64,000 bases of DNA, from assembly GCA_047971315.1 (NCBI GenBank), contig JBKDZP010000016.1, forward strand, positions 10,747 through 74,746. Reading direction: 5' to 3'. The notes under the pieces are model-generated. The model made no database searches, was not told the DNA's origin, and worked only from the letters and a program-made list of their open reading frames with translations. The position numbers were made by a program, and so were the translations under genes. Shown here one piece after another: positions 28,703-36,681 of this stretch; within the stretch, counting starts at the first letter, position 1; every line of letters starts with the position of its first letter. This DNA is from JBKDZP01 sp047971315. Its GTDB lineage: Bacteria; Bacillota_I; Bacilli_A; RF39; UBA660.

Positions 28703-29794
28703 CTAATTTAATAAACAATTTAAAAATTCATATTGAGAACTTAACCCGCTAATATTCAAAAAAAATTCTACTAATATTGGAACAAAAATTAATATTATTG
28801 CTGCTACTAATCTCTTAATACTCTTATTTAGTACTTCTTTAAAAGATTTATCTTCACCTGTCAATATTACTCCAAGAAAATCAATAATACCCAAAATAAC
28901 TACTAAAATTGGTGCTGCTAGTTTAACTAAATTATATGCAGTTTTAATCATTGACAAAGTTTCGTCTCCAAACATATTGCAGCTCAAATCAGTATCAATT
29001 GGACAAATCATTTCACTATATTCACAAATTCCTGAGCAAAAATGTTCAATTTGTTCATCATTATATGAATTACATAAATTTCCTAAAACAGAATTATTAG
29101 AAATTGAAGAATTTGTAGAGACAGAAGTTTTTATTATTTTTGCAGATTTAACATAATAAATATCTGGACATTCCTCACTATAAATCATATTATAATTATT
29201 AAGAATACTACCATCAGGCAAAGTTATTGTATGATTTGATCCTGCAGCATCTATTTTAATAATTTCTCCACTTTCTTGACCTTTATAATTACAAGAAAAT
29301 GTACTTGCTTCTACCGTTGTTTGTTGATCTTTTATAGAACAAGTATTAGCACATTCACTTGTACTTGTATCCAATAATACAACATTATATCCACTACCTG
29401 AGGTAACTGAATTACTAAAGCCCTTAATATTTTGAAGAGTGATCTCACCTTCACCGTATACATATAATGGACAATCACCAACATATGTAGTATTTGAAAT
29501 AAATCCAGCTTTTATTAGTTGTTCTTCAGTAACTAAATTTTCGCTATCTTCAAAATATAATTTTGAATTTAATAATGCATTACCAGTTTCAATATACGCA
29601 TTAGTATCTTTTAAATCTTTTTGTATTAAAATATATGTACCATCAAAATATTGGCAATATAAATTAAATTCATTTGCAGAATTACCATCAAGTGTTATTG
29701 TAACACCATTAAATGTAACTGCAGTTGCACTTACATTTACCGATAATCCAAACATTAATATTAAAAATGTAATTATATAGCTTATTTTTTTCAT
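28703..29794 (-). CDS. Secreted Cys-rich protein with a VirB2-like C-terminal domain
   Basis: The 363-residue protein has a signal peptide (residues 1-23, ending in VSA) and an extracytoplasmic part of about 250 residues with more than ten cysteines. Two C-terminal membrane helices lie at about 290-315 and 330-355. The helix pair APILVVILGIIDFLG ... LNKSIKRLVAAIILIFVPILV matches, position by position, the pair in the next gene (PIILIMFGMIDMG ... TTLIKRIIYAVIIFFIVAIV), which is VirB2/TrbC-like. I infer a pilin-type membrane domain carrying a disulfide-bonded head. It lies in the T4SS-like unit, directly before the VirB6 gene. Confidence 0.75.
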   Translation of the reverse strand: MKKISYIITFLILMFGLSVNVSATAVTFNGVTITLDGNSANEFNLYCQYFDGTYILIQKDLKDTNAYIETGNALLNSKLYFEDSENLVTEEQLIKAGFISNTTYVGDCPLYVYGEGEITLQNIKGFSNSVTSGSGYNVVLLDTSTSECANTCSIKDQQTTVEASTFSCNYKGQESGEIIKIDAAGSNHTITLPDGSILNNYNMIYSEECPDIYYVKSAKIIKTSVSTNSSISNNSVLGNLCNSYNDEQIEHFCSGICEYSEMICPIDTDLSCNMFGDETLSMIKTAYNLVKLAAPILVVILGIIDFLGVILTGEDKSFKEVLNKSIKRLVAAIILIFVPILVEFFLNISGLSSQYEFLNCLLN

Positions 29795-29883
29795 ATTATC
29801 ACTCCAGTTTGATTTTTTACATATACATTATAGCATAAAAAAAAATAATAAGGAATATGTTCTTATTATTTTATTTATTTTTA

Positions 29884-30231
29884 TTAATTTTGATTTTTGC
29901 AGTGATCAATATCACTAACGAAACATGAAATACAAGATTTCATATCTTCACCATCTGAAGCTCCAGCATTAGCTAACATCCCAAATACTAATTGAACAAT
30001 TGCAACAATAAAGAAAATTATTACTGCATAAATTATTCTTTTAATTAAAGTAGTTTGTGCAGTTTTCATAACTTTTTCATCATTACTCATTACTGCTTTT
30101 CCCATATCAATCATTCCAAACATGATCAATATAATTGGAATTATAACCTTAAATAAATTAATTACCATAATTGTAAAACTAGGTATCATTGGATCAATAT
30201 CAATGCTACATTTTGCTAATATTTCTAACAT
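29884..30231 (-). CDS. VirB2/TrbC-like pilin
   Basis: The 115-residue protein has two membrane helices (about 20-47 and 65-92) joined by a short basic loop and followed by a short Cys-containing tail (CISCFVSDIDHC). This is the VirB2/TrbC pilin layout, although I see no clear signal peptide cleavage site. It is the first gene of the T4SS-like transcription unit, with a GGAGGG ribosome site and a strong promoter 60-90 bases upstream. Confidence 0.75.
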   Translation of the reverse strand: MLEILAKCSIDIDPMIPSFTIMVINLFKVIIPIILIMFGMIDMGKAVMSNDEKVMKTAQTTLIKRIIYAVIIFFIVAIVQLVFGMLANAGASDGEDMKSCISCFVSDIDHCKNQN

Positions 30232-30288
30232 ATAAACCCTCCTTAAAATATATAAACTTATAAAGTTTATGAATACTTTACTAAATAT

Positions 30289-30317
30289 ATATTACTTTAT
30301 AAAGTATTATTTGTCAA
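30289..30317 (-). promoter_or_regulatory. Promoter of the T4SS-like operon with an internal operator
   Basis: On the minus strand, a consensus TTGACA (30317-30312) and TAATAT (30294-30289) are separated by 17 bases. The spacer holds a perfect 14-bp palindrome TACTTTATAAAGTA (30293-30306). A further inverted repeat (ATAAACTT / AAGTTTAT, about 30252-30270) and a half-site (30274-30282) lie downstream. This suggests a repressor that switches the second half of the machine separately from the Tad-like half. Confidence 0.7.
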
Positions 30318-30320
30318 GTT

Positions 30321-31328
30321 TTACTTTCCAAATATACCTAAAATTTTATTTTTCTCTTCTTGTTCATCATTATTTTGTTTAGTAAAACCTACTCTTATTA
30401 AAAATGTATTTAATGAATGAATACTTTTTTCTCTGTCATCTAATGGTGGCATATTGTAAAAAACTTTTATACCAGCTTCATATTCAAAATCTAATACATC
30501 TTTTGAATTTAATAAACTTTGATTTAAAATCATTTTTTTATCTTTTAAAGTCTTAAAAATTTTATTATTTACAAGCATTAACTTATTTAATTTAATAATT
30601 GATGGTTCAATTAAATAAAGTATATCATGACAAATCACTTCTGCTTGTGCACTATCGTTTATATCAACAATTATTACATCTTTATCATTATGTTTTGTTA
30701 TAAAACTTCCTAATTCTAAATTTGTCACTGAATATAGATCTTTATCATTAAAATATCTAAAGTCACTTTTATTTGCCTCAACAGCTACTACTGAGTAGTT
30801 TTGTTGTAGTTGTTTTTTTATCATATAAGCTAAAGTAGTTGCTCCAGACTGTTTAGTAATATTTTTAATTCCTATTACTAAACAACCTACTCTTTGTTCA
30901 ACTATTCTTTCAACAACAGCTTCACGTTGTGATTCTGCTTGTTGCATATCAAGTTGATGAATATGAGCAACATCACGATATGAATTTGGATTATTATATA
31001 AATAAGTTATACCTTCAATATTTTTAGTAAAGTTATAAATACCCATTGATATTAATTTCGATAAATAATCGCCTGATGAACTTTCAGTTGATTCATCTAA
31101 TAATAATATTATTTTATCCATATCTAATGATATTGTTAATTTTTGTAAGTTTTTAATATCTTTATAATTTTTTATCGCAGTGATATCTAAAATCATTCTT
31201 TGAAAAAAGAAATTTTGAAATTGAGAAATAATTTCATCTGCTTCAAATTCACCATTTAGACTTTTTATTATATCAATATCTAAACCATCTAGCATTGATT
31301 GATTCTTATTTGAAATAATTACATTCAT
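30321..31328 (-). CDS. tadZ: TadZ/CpaE-like protein with degenerate Walker A
   Basis: This is a 335-residue protein. Residues 1-115 look like an atypical receiver-type domain with no phosphorylatable Asp pattern. Residues about 148-320 are a MinD/ParA-like ATPase fold (CLVIGIKNITKQSGATTLAYMI, VVAVEANKSDF, DVIIVDIND). The deviant Walker A should read KGGxGKT; here residues 153-165 give IKNITKQSGATTL, where the usual GK(T/S) is GAT. I infer weak or no ATP hydrolysis. TadZ places the Tad secretion machine at one cell site. It is the last gene of the Tad-like unit. Confidence 0.75.
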   Translation of the reverse strand: MNVIISNKNQSMLDGLDIDIIKSLNGEFEADEIISQFQNFFFQRMILDITAIKNYKDIKNLQKLTISLDMDKIILLLDESTESSSGDYLSKLISMGIYNFTKNIEGITYLYNNPNSYRDVAHIHQLDMQQAESQREAVVERIVEQRVGCLVIGIKNITKQSGATTLAYMIKKQLQQNYSVVAVEANKSDFRYFNDKDLYSVTNLELGSFITKHNDKDVIIVDINDSAQAEVICHDILYLIEPSIIKLNKLMLVNNKIFKTLKDKKMILNQSLLNSKDVLDFEYEAGIKVFYNMPPLDDREKSIHSLNTFLIRVGFTKQNNDEQEEKNKILGIFGK

Positions 31329-31347
31329 GCTGTTTTCATCCTCCTAA

Positions 31348-31812
31348 TTATCCTATTACTCCCATAATTTTAGTTTCTCCAAAAATTGGAAATTCCACAC
31401 TAATACCAATAATTGGAATCTCAAAATACATATATGTAGTAACTCCATAGTAAGCACCTCTTGATGTAACATGTCTAGTTATACAATATCTATAATTAGA
31501 TGAAGTTGATTTTGATACCACAGCACCACCTCTTGTAGAACAAGTTGTTTTACTGCTAATTCGGTATCCAATTTCCTTCAAATTGGCATTTATATCTGTT
31601 TCTATTATACTTAATAAAATTGGAGAATTAATTTGATTAGTTCCTAAATCCCCATTTACTATTGTTTCATTTCTTTCTAAAATTTCAATTATTTTGTTTT
31701 TTACTTTAAAAGCTTTTGTATAACTAATTGATCCAGCAAAGAACATGATAAAGATAAAAACAAATGTTATAACTAAATTTAATATAAAGGTATTTCCAAT
31801 TGCTTCTTTCAT
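31348..31812 (-). CDS. TadE-like pseudopilin, copy 1
   Basis: The 154-residue protein has a short charged leader (MKEAIG), one hydrophobic helix (about 7-32) and an outside domain with two cysteines (TTC and RYC). The same leader style, helix and the segment SYTKAFKVKNKI recur in the next gene upstream (SYMKAFKVNSRI), so the two are paralogues. The size and layout fit the TadE/TadF minor pseudopilins of Tad systems. GGTGATAG is the ribosome site. Confidence 0.7.
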   Translation of the reverse strand: MKEAIGNTFILNLVITFVFIFIMFFAGSISYTKAFKVKNKIIEILERNETIVNGDLGTNQINSPILLSIIETDINANLKEIGYRISSKTTCSTRGGAVVSKSTSSNYRYCITRHVTSRGAYYGVTTYMYFEIPIIGISVEFPIFGETKIMGVIG

Positions 31813-31824
31813 TCTATCACCAAC

Positions 31825-32283
31825 TTAATTTTTATTGAATTCATAAATTCTTTCACTTTCGGAATATACTGGAACCTTAAAAGTACCACCTAAAATAGGA
31901 ATATCAACAAATATATATGTAACTATACCATAACTAAAATATCCATTTACTTTATCATATTCATAAATACAATATAAATAATTGTTAGTTATAAAAGGTA
32001 CGGCACTATATGTTTTTGTTTTACCATTTATTGTATGACTTCTATTCTTGCAAGTTTGTACATTTGATGTATTAACTCTATATCCTAATGTAGATAAAGA
32101 ATCATTTATTTCATTATTAGATAAATAGTTATACCCTTCATGTCTTTCTAATGAATAAGCAATTCTACTATTAACTTTAAAAGCTTTCATATAACTTAAG
32201 GTTGCGGCAAGGAAACCGAAAGTTATTACAATAAACACAATAATTATATTATATAGGAATACACTTCCAATCCCTTGTTTCAT
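31825..32283 (-). CDS. TadE-like pseudopilin, copy 2
   Basis: The 152-residue protein has a leader (MKQGIG), a hydrophobic helix (about 7-30) and an outside domain with two cysteines. It is a paralogue of the gene 12 bases downstream: both have LSYMKAFKV/ISYTKAFKV, a central LGYRV/IGYRI, a YCI(Y/T) cysteine and an IPI(L/I)G near the C-terminus. Its role is probably a minor pilin or assembly factor. Confidence 0.7.
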   Translation of the reverse strand: MKQGIGSVFLYNIIIVFIVITFGFLAATLSYMKAFKVNSRIAYSLERHEGYNYLSNNEINDSLSTLGYRVNTSNVQTCKNRSHTINGKTKTYSAVPFITNNYLYCIYEYDKVNGYFSYGIVTYIFVDIPILGGTFKVPVYSESERIYEFNKN

Positions 32284-32308
32284 AATCCACCACCTAATTA
32301 ATTATTTA

Positions 32309-32500
32309 TTAGTCTGTACAAGTAGTACTTGCTCCTTGACATGCATTATTTACCCAAGTTCCACCATTACTCATACAACAACTTTTCTTTTCAGTGCTTT
32401 TCATCATACTTGAAATAATTGGTGTTGCTACAGCAACAATTATACCTATTAAAATAATGGTAACTACTGTCATATTTGCTTCTCCAGCTGCTTCTTTCAT
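32309..32500 (-). CDS. Flp-like major pilin candidate
   Basis: This 63-residue protein begins MKEAAGEANMTVVTIILIGIIVAVATPII. The leader is six residues, Gly is at the likely cleavage point, then a small Glu-Ala-Asn start and a long helix, the plan of Flp/TadA-type pilins. The short tail has four cysteines (CCMSNGGTWVNNAC ... C). It lies beside tadC, where Flp pilin genes are often found. The presumed processing site G|EANM differs from the classic G|xxxxEY, so the call is by size, layout and context. Confidence 0.7.
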   Translation of the reverse strand: MKEAAGEANMTVVTIILIGIIVAVATPIISSMMKSTEKKSCCMSNGGTWVNNACQGASTTCTD

Positions 32501-32550
32501 TTTCTCACCACCCTTGTTTAATTATATCACTATGTAATCTGTTTTTTCAA

Positions 32551-33336
32551 CTAAAAATTCATCATTAACATCATTGAGAATAGTAATAATAACAATATTC
32601 CTCCACCTGTAACAGTAAGCATCATCATTGTTTTATTTTCCATTGTTTCAAGACGTTCTTTGTATTTTTGTTCTCTTGATTTATTTTGAAGTGTTGAAAC
32701 ATTTTTAGAAAACATTATTAATTGTTCTTGTTTATTTTCTTGTGAACCTAATCCAAGACGATATAATAATCTCATCATTCTCATTGAATCTCTAACAGGA
32801 TATTCTTTAGCAAAATCCATATACGGTTCTACTGTTTGATCTCCTTCTTCAATTTTTGCTACTAATTTTTTTAATCCTGGTTTAAATATTTCTGGTGCAG
32901 TATCAATTGATCTCCTAAGAGCAACTGGTACTGTATAATGTTGAATTAAAATTTCTAACCCTTTTAAATAATATGGTAACATTTGATTTATTTTATTTAG
33001 ATTTTGTTTATAATAATTTTGTAATTGAGTATAAGGCATTTTAAATACTACATATCCAATTATTACTGCTAATAAAATATTTATAAATGAAAAATTAGAC
33101 ATTAAGAATATAAATATTATAACCATAATTGTTATAATTCCATTTCTTACTCTTCTACCAAATAATAGATTTACATCAACTTCTTCTTTATATTTAACAG
33201 TTAATAAAAATTTATAATCATCTTCCATCAAGAAACGAAAGTATGGTTCTGTTTCTTCAATAAATCTTTTAGTATCAATTCTTTTTGAATATTCAAGCAT
33301 AAATAAGAGTATAATTGCTATTAATATAAATTCCAT
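32551..33336 (-). CDS. tadC: TadC-like platform protein
   Basis: The 261-residue protein is of the type II secretion F (T2SSF) kind. It has one N-terminal helix, a pair of helices (about 72-110), a cytoplasmic helical domain (IDTAPEIFKPGLKKLVAKIEEGDQTVEPYMDFAKEYP) and a C-terminal helix. TadB and TadC form the membrane platform for pilus assembly by TadA. Its ATG overlaps the stop of tadB (base 33336), so expression is coupled. Confidence 0.83.
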   Translation of the reverse strand: MEFILIAIILLFMLEYSKRIDTKRFIEETEPYFRFLMEDDYKFLLTVKYKEEVDVNLLFGRRVRNGIITIMVIIFIFLMSNFSFINILLAVIIGYVVFKMPYTQLQNYYKQNLNKINQMLPYYLKGLEILIQHYTVPVALRRSIDTAPEIFKPGLKKLVAKIEEGDQTVEPYMDFAKEYPVRDSMRMMRLLYRLGLGSQENKQEQLIMFSKNVSTLQNKSREQKYKERLETMENKTMMMLTVTGGGILLLLLFSMMLMMNF

Positions 33337-34238
33337 TATTCAGCCCCCACATTCTCATTATAATATTTTTCACCTGTCAATAAAAATGTAGTATTAATAA
33401 TTATAATTGCATGAAGTAGCAATTGTACTAACCCATTATTCAACATTTCTATGTATGTTTCTGTTCCTAATAAAAATTGTACCAACATTACCATTAGAAA
33501 TAAAACAATACCAAATTGAACAAATTTTTTGTGAAACGCTGCTCTATCTATTCTATCTCGGTAAACATTTTCAACTAACATATCAATATCTAATGACATA
33601 TTTTCTAAAGCATCACTTGAATTTTTAGAACCTTCATTAGTTATTTGCAAAAATAATTGATGCATATTACGAACAATGAAATAATCATAACGATTATTCA
33701 TAAATTCTATTGATTGATTAATTGTACCATTTTCATACGCTAAATCAATCATTGTTTTAACATCACCTTTTATAGGATCCTCTAATACTCCAGATTCATA
33801 AACTCCTTCTAATGATTTAACAAAAGATTGAGTTGTTGCGAATTCCATTATTGTATTAGTTGTATATACCTGAATTTGTTCAAAAATATATTCACTATAT
33901 ATTCTTTTACATCTTAGATATGTAAGAAATGGTATTACTATAATTGCAACAATAATATATAATATTGATATCAAAAGATTATAAAAATACAAATATGATA
34001 TTACAGCAGCTCCTACTGAAAATATACTTATTTGAAAAATATATTGTCTCTTACTATATTCTTGTCCTAAATCCTTAACTTTATTTCTTACTTCTTTGAA
34101 TGAGTAAGGTGCATATTTCTCATATATACTTCCTGCTTGTTTTGAAATATATATGTATACATTGCCTCCTGTATTGTTTCTATATGCAATTACAAATATT
34201 GCTATAAAAGCTATAAGGATAAAAACTAAAATTTCCAT
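33336..34238 (-). CDS. tadB: TadB-like platform protein
   Basis: The 300-residue protein has an N-terminal helix (about 3-18), a helix pair (about 70-107), a soluble T2SSF domain (FATTQSFVKSLEGVYESGVLEDPIKGDVKTMIDLAYENGTINQSIEFM) and two C-terminal helices (about 243-290). It is paired with tadC and follows tadA by 13 bases, the canonical tadA-B-C order. Confidence 0.83.
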   Translation of the reverse strand: MEILVFILIAFIAIFVIAYRNNTGGNVYIYISKQAGSIYEKYAPYSFKEVRNKVKDLGQEYSKRQYIFQISIFSVGAAVISYLYFYNLLISILYIIVAIIVIPFLTYLRCKRIYSEYIFEQIQVYTTNTIMEFATTQSFVKSLEGVYESGVLEDPIKGDVKTMIDLAYENGTINQSIEFMNNRYDYFIVRNMHQLFLQITNEGSKNSSDALENMSLDIDMLVENVYRDRIDRAAFHKKFVQFGIVLFLMVMLVQFLLGTETYIEMLNNGLVQLLLHAIIIINTTFLLTGEKYYNENVGAE

Positions 34239-34251
34239 ACAAATACCTCCT

Positions 34252-35448
34252 TTATTCGAATAAATTTCCGGATTGATTTTGATTATTTACTACTGAAGTA
34301 TTAAATATTTCTGTAGTATTTGAAAATATAGGACCAGTTACAGGAGGTTTATCTTGTAATGGTTGGTCTACTTTTTGTTGACTTAATGTTTCTTCTTTTT
34401 GTATCATATTTGGATCTAAAATAACTCCTTGACGATCTAGATAATCTATCAAATATTTTGATGGTTGATTTCTTATAATCTTTCCATTTGTACTTTTTAG
34501 ATAAATTGTATTATATTGTGCTTCATTATCTTCAGTTACATAAAATTCAACTACTTCAGCTATTTCACGAACAAATCTTTTTGTCTCTTTATCCTGATAT
34601 GCTCTAATGTATACACCGATTTGAATATATCTATATATTGATTTTAAAAATTGTTCAATATCTTGATTTGTTTCAAGTAAGCTATACATACGATTTGGTA
34701 TTGATGAAGCTTTGTCAGCATGAATTGTAGATAAAATATAATGTCCAGATGATATTGAATTTCTAACAGCTAGTACAGCTTCAGCACTACGAACTTCTGA
34801 TAATAAAATCCATTTAGGATTTTGTCTCATACAAGTTACAAGTACATCTGTATAAGAAGCTATATTATTTGTTTTCATCGCAACAATATCACGATGTGGA
34901 AAAATACGATCAAGGTGTAATTCTAAAGTATCTTCAATTGTAATTAATTTTTCGTTATCTTTAGTATGGGCTGCTAAATATTTAACAAACTCTGTTTTTC
35001 CTGACCCTGTTTCTCCACAAACAATGATCTTACAATGTCCTTCAACTGTACGCATTAAAAAGTCATGGATATCTAATGCAACATATCTATCTTGTAATAA
35101 TTTATCTTTTTCAAGTCTAATTTTGGATGGTGTCTTACGAATTACACATGCAATACCATTTCTAGCAATTGAATCATGTACAAAGTTAAGACGAAGTTCC
35201 GCTCCTTCTGCATCAAGAAATGGTTGTGCCATATTAAATGTTTTTCCCATTACATTTGAGCATTGAAAAGCTAACTTTTCCATAAATGCATTATTAATTG
35301 ATGAATTTTCTACACGAAATAGTCCTTTTGATAAAGTTTTCAACCAAACTTGTCCACCATTACTATATGAAATATCGGTAATATCATCATCTGATAAATA
35401 TGCAGCAATTGCTCCAAAATCTATTTGAGAAAACATATTATCGTTCAT
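34252..35448 (-). CDS. tadA: TadA/CpaF secretion ATPase
   Basis: The 398-residue VirB11/CpaF-type hexameric ATPase has an N-terminal domain (1-135), Walker A GETGSGKT at 145-152, Asp box TIEDTLEL at 170-177, Walker B WILLSEVRSAEA at 213-224 and His box SGHYILSTIHAD near 234-245. In Tad systems it drives pilus extension and retraction; in T4SSs the related VirB11 plays a similar role. The only VirB11-family ATPase in the window, it could serve both halves. A proline- and asparagine-rich tail (about 350-398) is poorly conserved. Confidence 0.92.
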   Translation of the reverse strand: MNDNMFSQIDFGAIAAYLSDDDITDISYSNGGQVWLKTLSKGLFRVENSSINNAFMEKLAFQCSNVMGKTFNMAQPFLDAEGAELRLNFVHDSIARNGIACVIRKTPSKIRLEKDKLLQDRYVALDIHDFLMRTVEGHCKIIVCGETGSGKTEFVKYLAAHTKDNEKLITIEDTLELHLDRIFPHRDIVAMKTNNIASYTDVLVTCMRQNPKWILLSEVRSAEAVLAVRNSISSGHYILSTIHADKASSIPNRMYSLLETNQDIEQFLKSIYRYIQIGVYIRAYQDKETKRFVREIAEVVEFYVTEDNEAQYNTIYLKSTNGKIIRNQPSKYLIDYLDRQGVILDPNMIQKEETLSQQKVDQPLQDKPPVTGPIFSNTTEIFNTSVVNNQNQSGNLFE

Positions 35449-35451
35449 ATG

Positions 35452-36252
35452 TTACCCTGTTGTAGTTTCGCTACTTATTTCATCATTTGGTACTGTATTT
35501 GCATTTATAAAATCTTTTAATGTTTGAGAACTTACAAATGTTGCTCCATCAGTTGACACATTAGAACCATGTGGTACTGGGAATAATACTGCTCCGTATT
35601 CTGACATATAACTAGCTTTTCTTAATAAAATATTAATTTCATCAGTTATTCCAAATATTAATGTTGATGGTATTCTAGATTCTTCAGAATTTTCAAAAAC
35701 ATTTCTTCCTGATGAGTCTTTTACTGCTAAAACTTTAATATTTTCTACTAACTTTCCAACCATTAATTCTCCATTTTCATTTACTGCTTTTAAGTAAATA
35801 TCAATGTAGTTTCCTGGACAAATAGAATTTCCATAAGTTGTATCCATTGTTACTGGTAAGTTGTATGGAACTTCACCATCTGCTAACTCAACGAAAGCAG
35901 CATCTGGTAAATCTTCTTCTTTTACTACAACGTCTGTATAAAATAAACTTCCTGCAGGTATTACTGTATTATAATTTGAATATTTTCCAATAATATTGGC
36001 AGAATTTGTAATTACATTACTTTGTAATACAATTGGTGCTACATCTATATATTCTAGCATATCAGCAGTAATTTCTGTTCTAGGTTGAATTACTTGTGCA
36101 GCAACTGGAATTCCAGTTACAGGGCTAACCATTTTGTTAATTTGAAAACGATATCCTAAAAATAATATTAAGATAATAGCCATAACTCCCAAAATTGTTA
36201 TTGTGTTTTTGTTTTTAAAAAATCTTTTTAATGCAATGATAAAATTATTCAT
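35452..36252 (-). CDS. cpaB: CpaB/RcpC-like SAF-domain protein
   Basis: The 266-residue protein has one membrane helix (about 18-36) and a SAF domain (about 47-105: GIPVAAQVIQPRTEITADMLEYIDV ... VIPAGSLFYTDVV). A second strand-rich domain follows (GNYIDIYLKAVNENGEL). CpaB proteins line the Tad pilus channel in the envelope; in this wall-only cell it would act outside the membrane. It is placed four bases before tadA, as expected. Confidence 0.83.
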   Translation of the reverse strand: MNNFIIALKRFFKNKNTITILGVMAIILILFLGYRFQINKMVSPVTGIPVAAQVIQPRTEITADMLEYIDVAPIVLQSNVITNSANIIGKYSNYNTVIPAGSLFYTDVVVKEEDLPDAAFVELADGEVPYNLPVTMDTTYGNSICPGNYIDIYLKAVNENGELMVGKLVENIKVLAVKDSSGRNVFENSEESRIPSTLIFGITDEINILLRKASYMSEYGAVLFPVPHGSNVSTDGATFVSSQTLKDFINANTVPNDEISSETTTG

Positions 36253-36268
36253 GATTTTCTTCCTTTCT

Positions 36269-36670
36269 TTAGTATGGTGTTTCTAATATTGCATCTAAAC
36301 GATTAACAATATCAAACTCCACTACTTCATCTGTCACATTGGCATTTAACTTTGATGAAACGGATAAACTTACCTTAGGTGGTGTTTCGTTTACATCATA
36401 AATTTTTATTACATAAGTATTACCTAAAGTAACACTTTCTGCAAACCTTCTAATAAAGTTTTCAACAAACTTTTCTCTATCTATTCTAACTGTTCCATCT
36501 CTTCTATATGCTGCTAAATCAATAGCGTCATACATTGATGCTTCAGTTATTTCCTTTAAAAGTGTATAATTTTGTTCATCTAATGACGATGCTGTTTGGA
36601 AGAAATAGATGAAAGATACAGATACAACTCCCAGCATTACTATAAATATTCCCCAGAATGATTCTTTCAT
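36269..36670 (-). CDS. TadE-like pseudopilin, copy 3
   Basis: The 133-residue protein has a MKESFWG leader, one hydrophobic helix (about 8-27) and a charged outside domain with no cysteine. A stretch reads REKFVENFIRRFAESV and a C-terminal strand reads FDIVNRLDAILETPY. The leader resembles those of the pilin-like genes at 31348, 31825 and 32309. An AGGAGGTGATAG ribosome site precedes it. Its exact role is unknown; the leader and place between the large secreted protein and CpaB suggest a minor pilin. Confidence 0.65.
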   Translation of the reverse strand: MKESFWGIFIVMLGVVSVSFIYFFQTASSLDEQNYTLLKEITEASMYDAIDLAAYRRDGTVRIDREKFVENFIRRFAESVTLGNTYVIKIYDVNETPPKVSLSVSSKLNANVTDEVVEFDIVNRLDAILETPY

Positions 36671-36681
36671 TCTATCACCTC

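Noticed and set aside
19305..30231. The T4SS-like unit as a normal conjugative transposon
   Set aside because: No relaxase, integrase, replication gene or flanking direct repeat could be found, and base composition matches the core. A protein-delivery or adhesion role fits better, though DNA transfer is not excluded.
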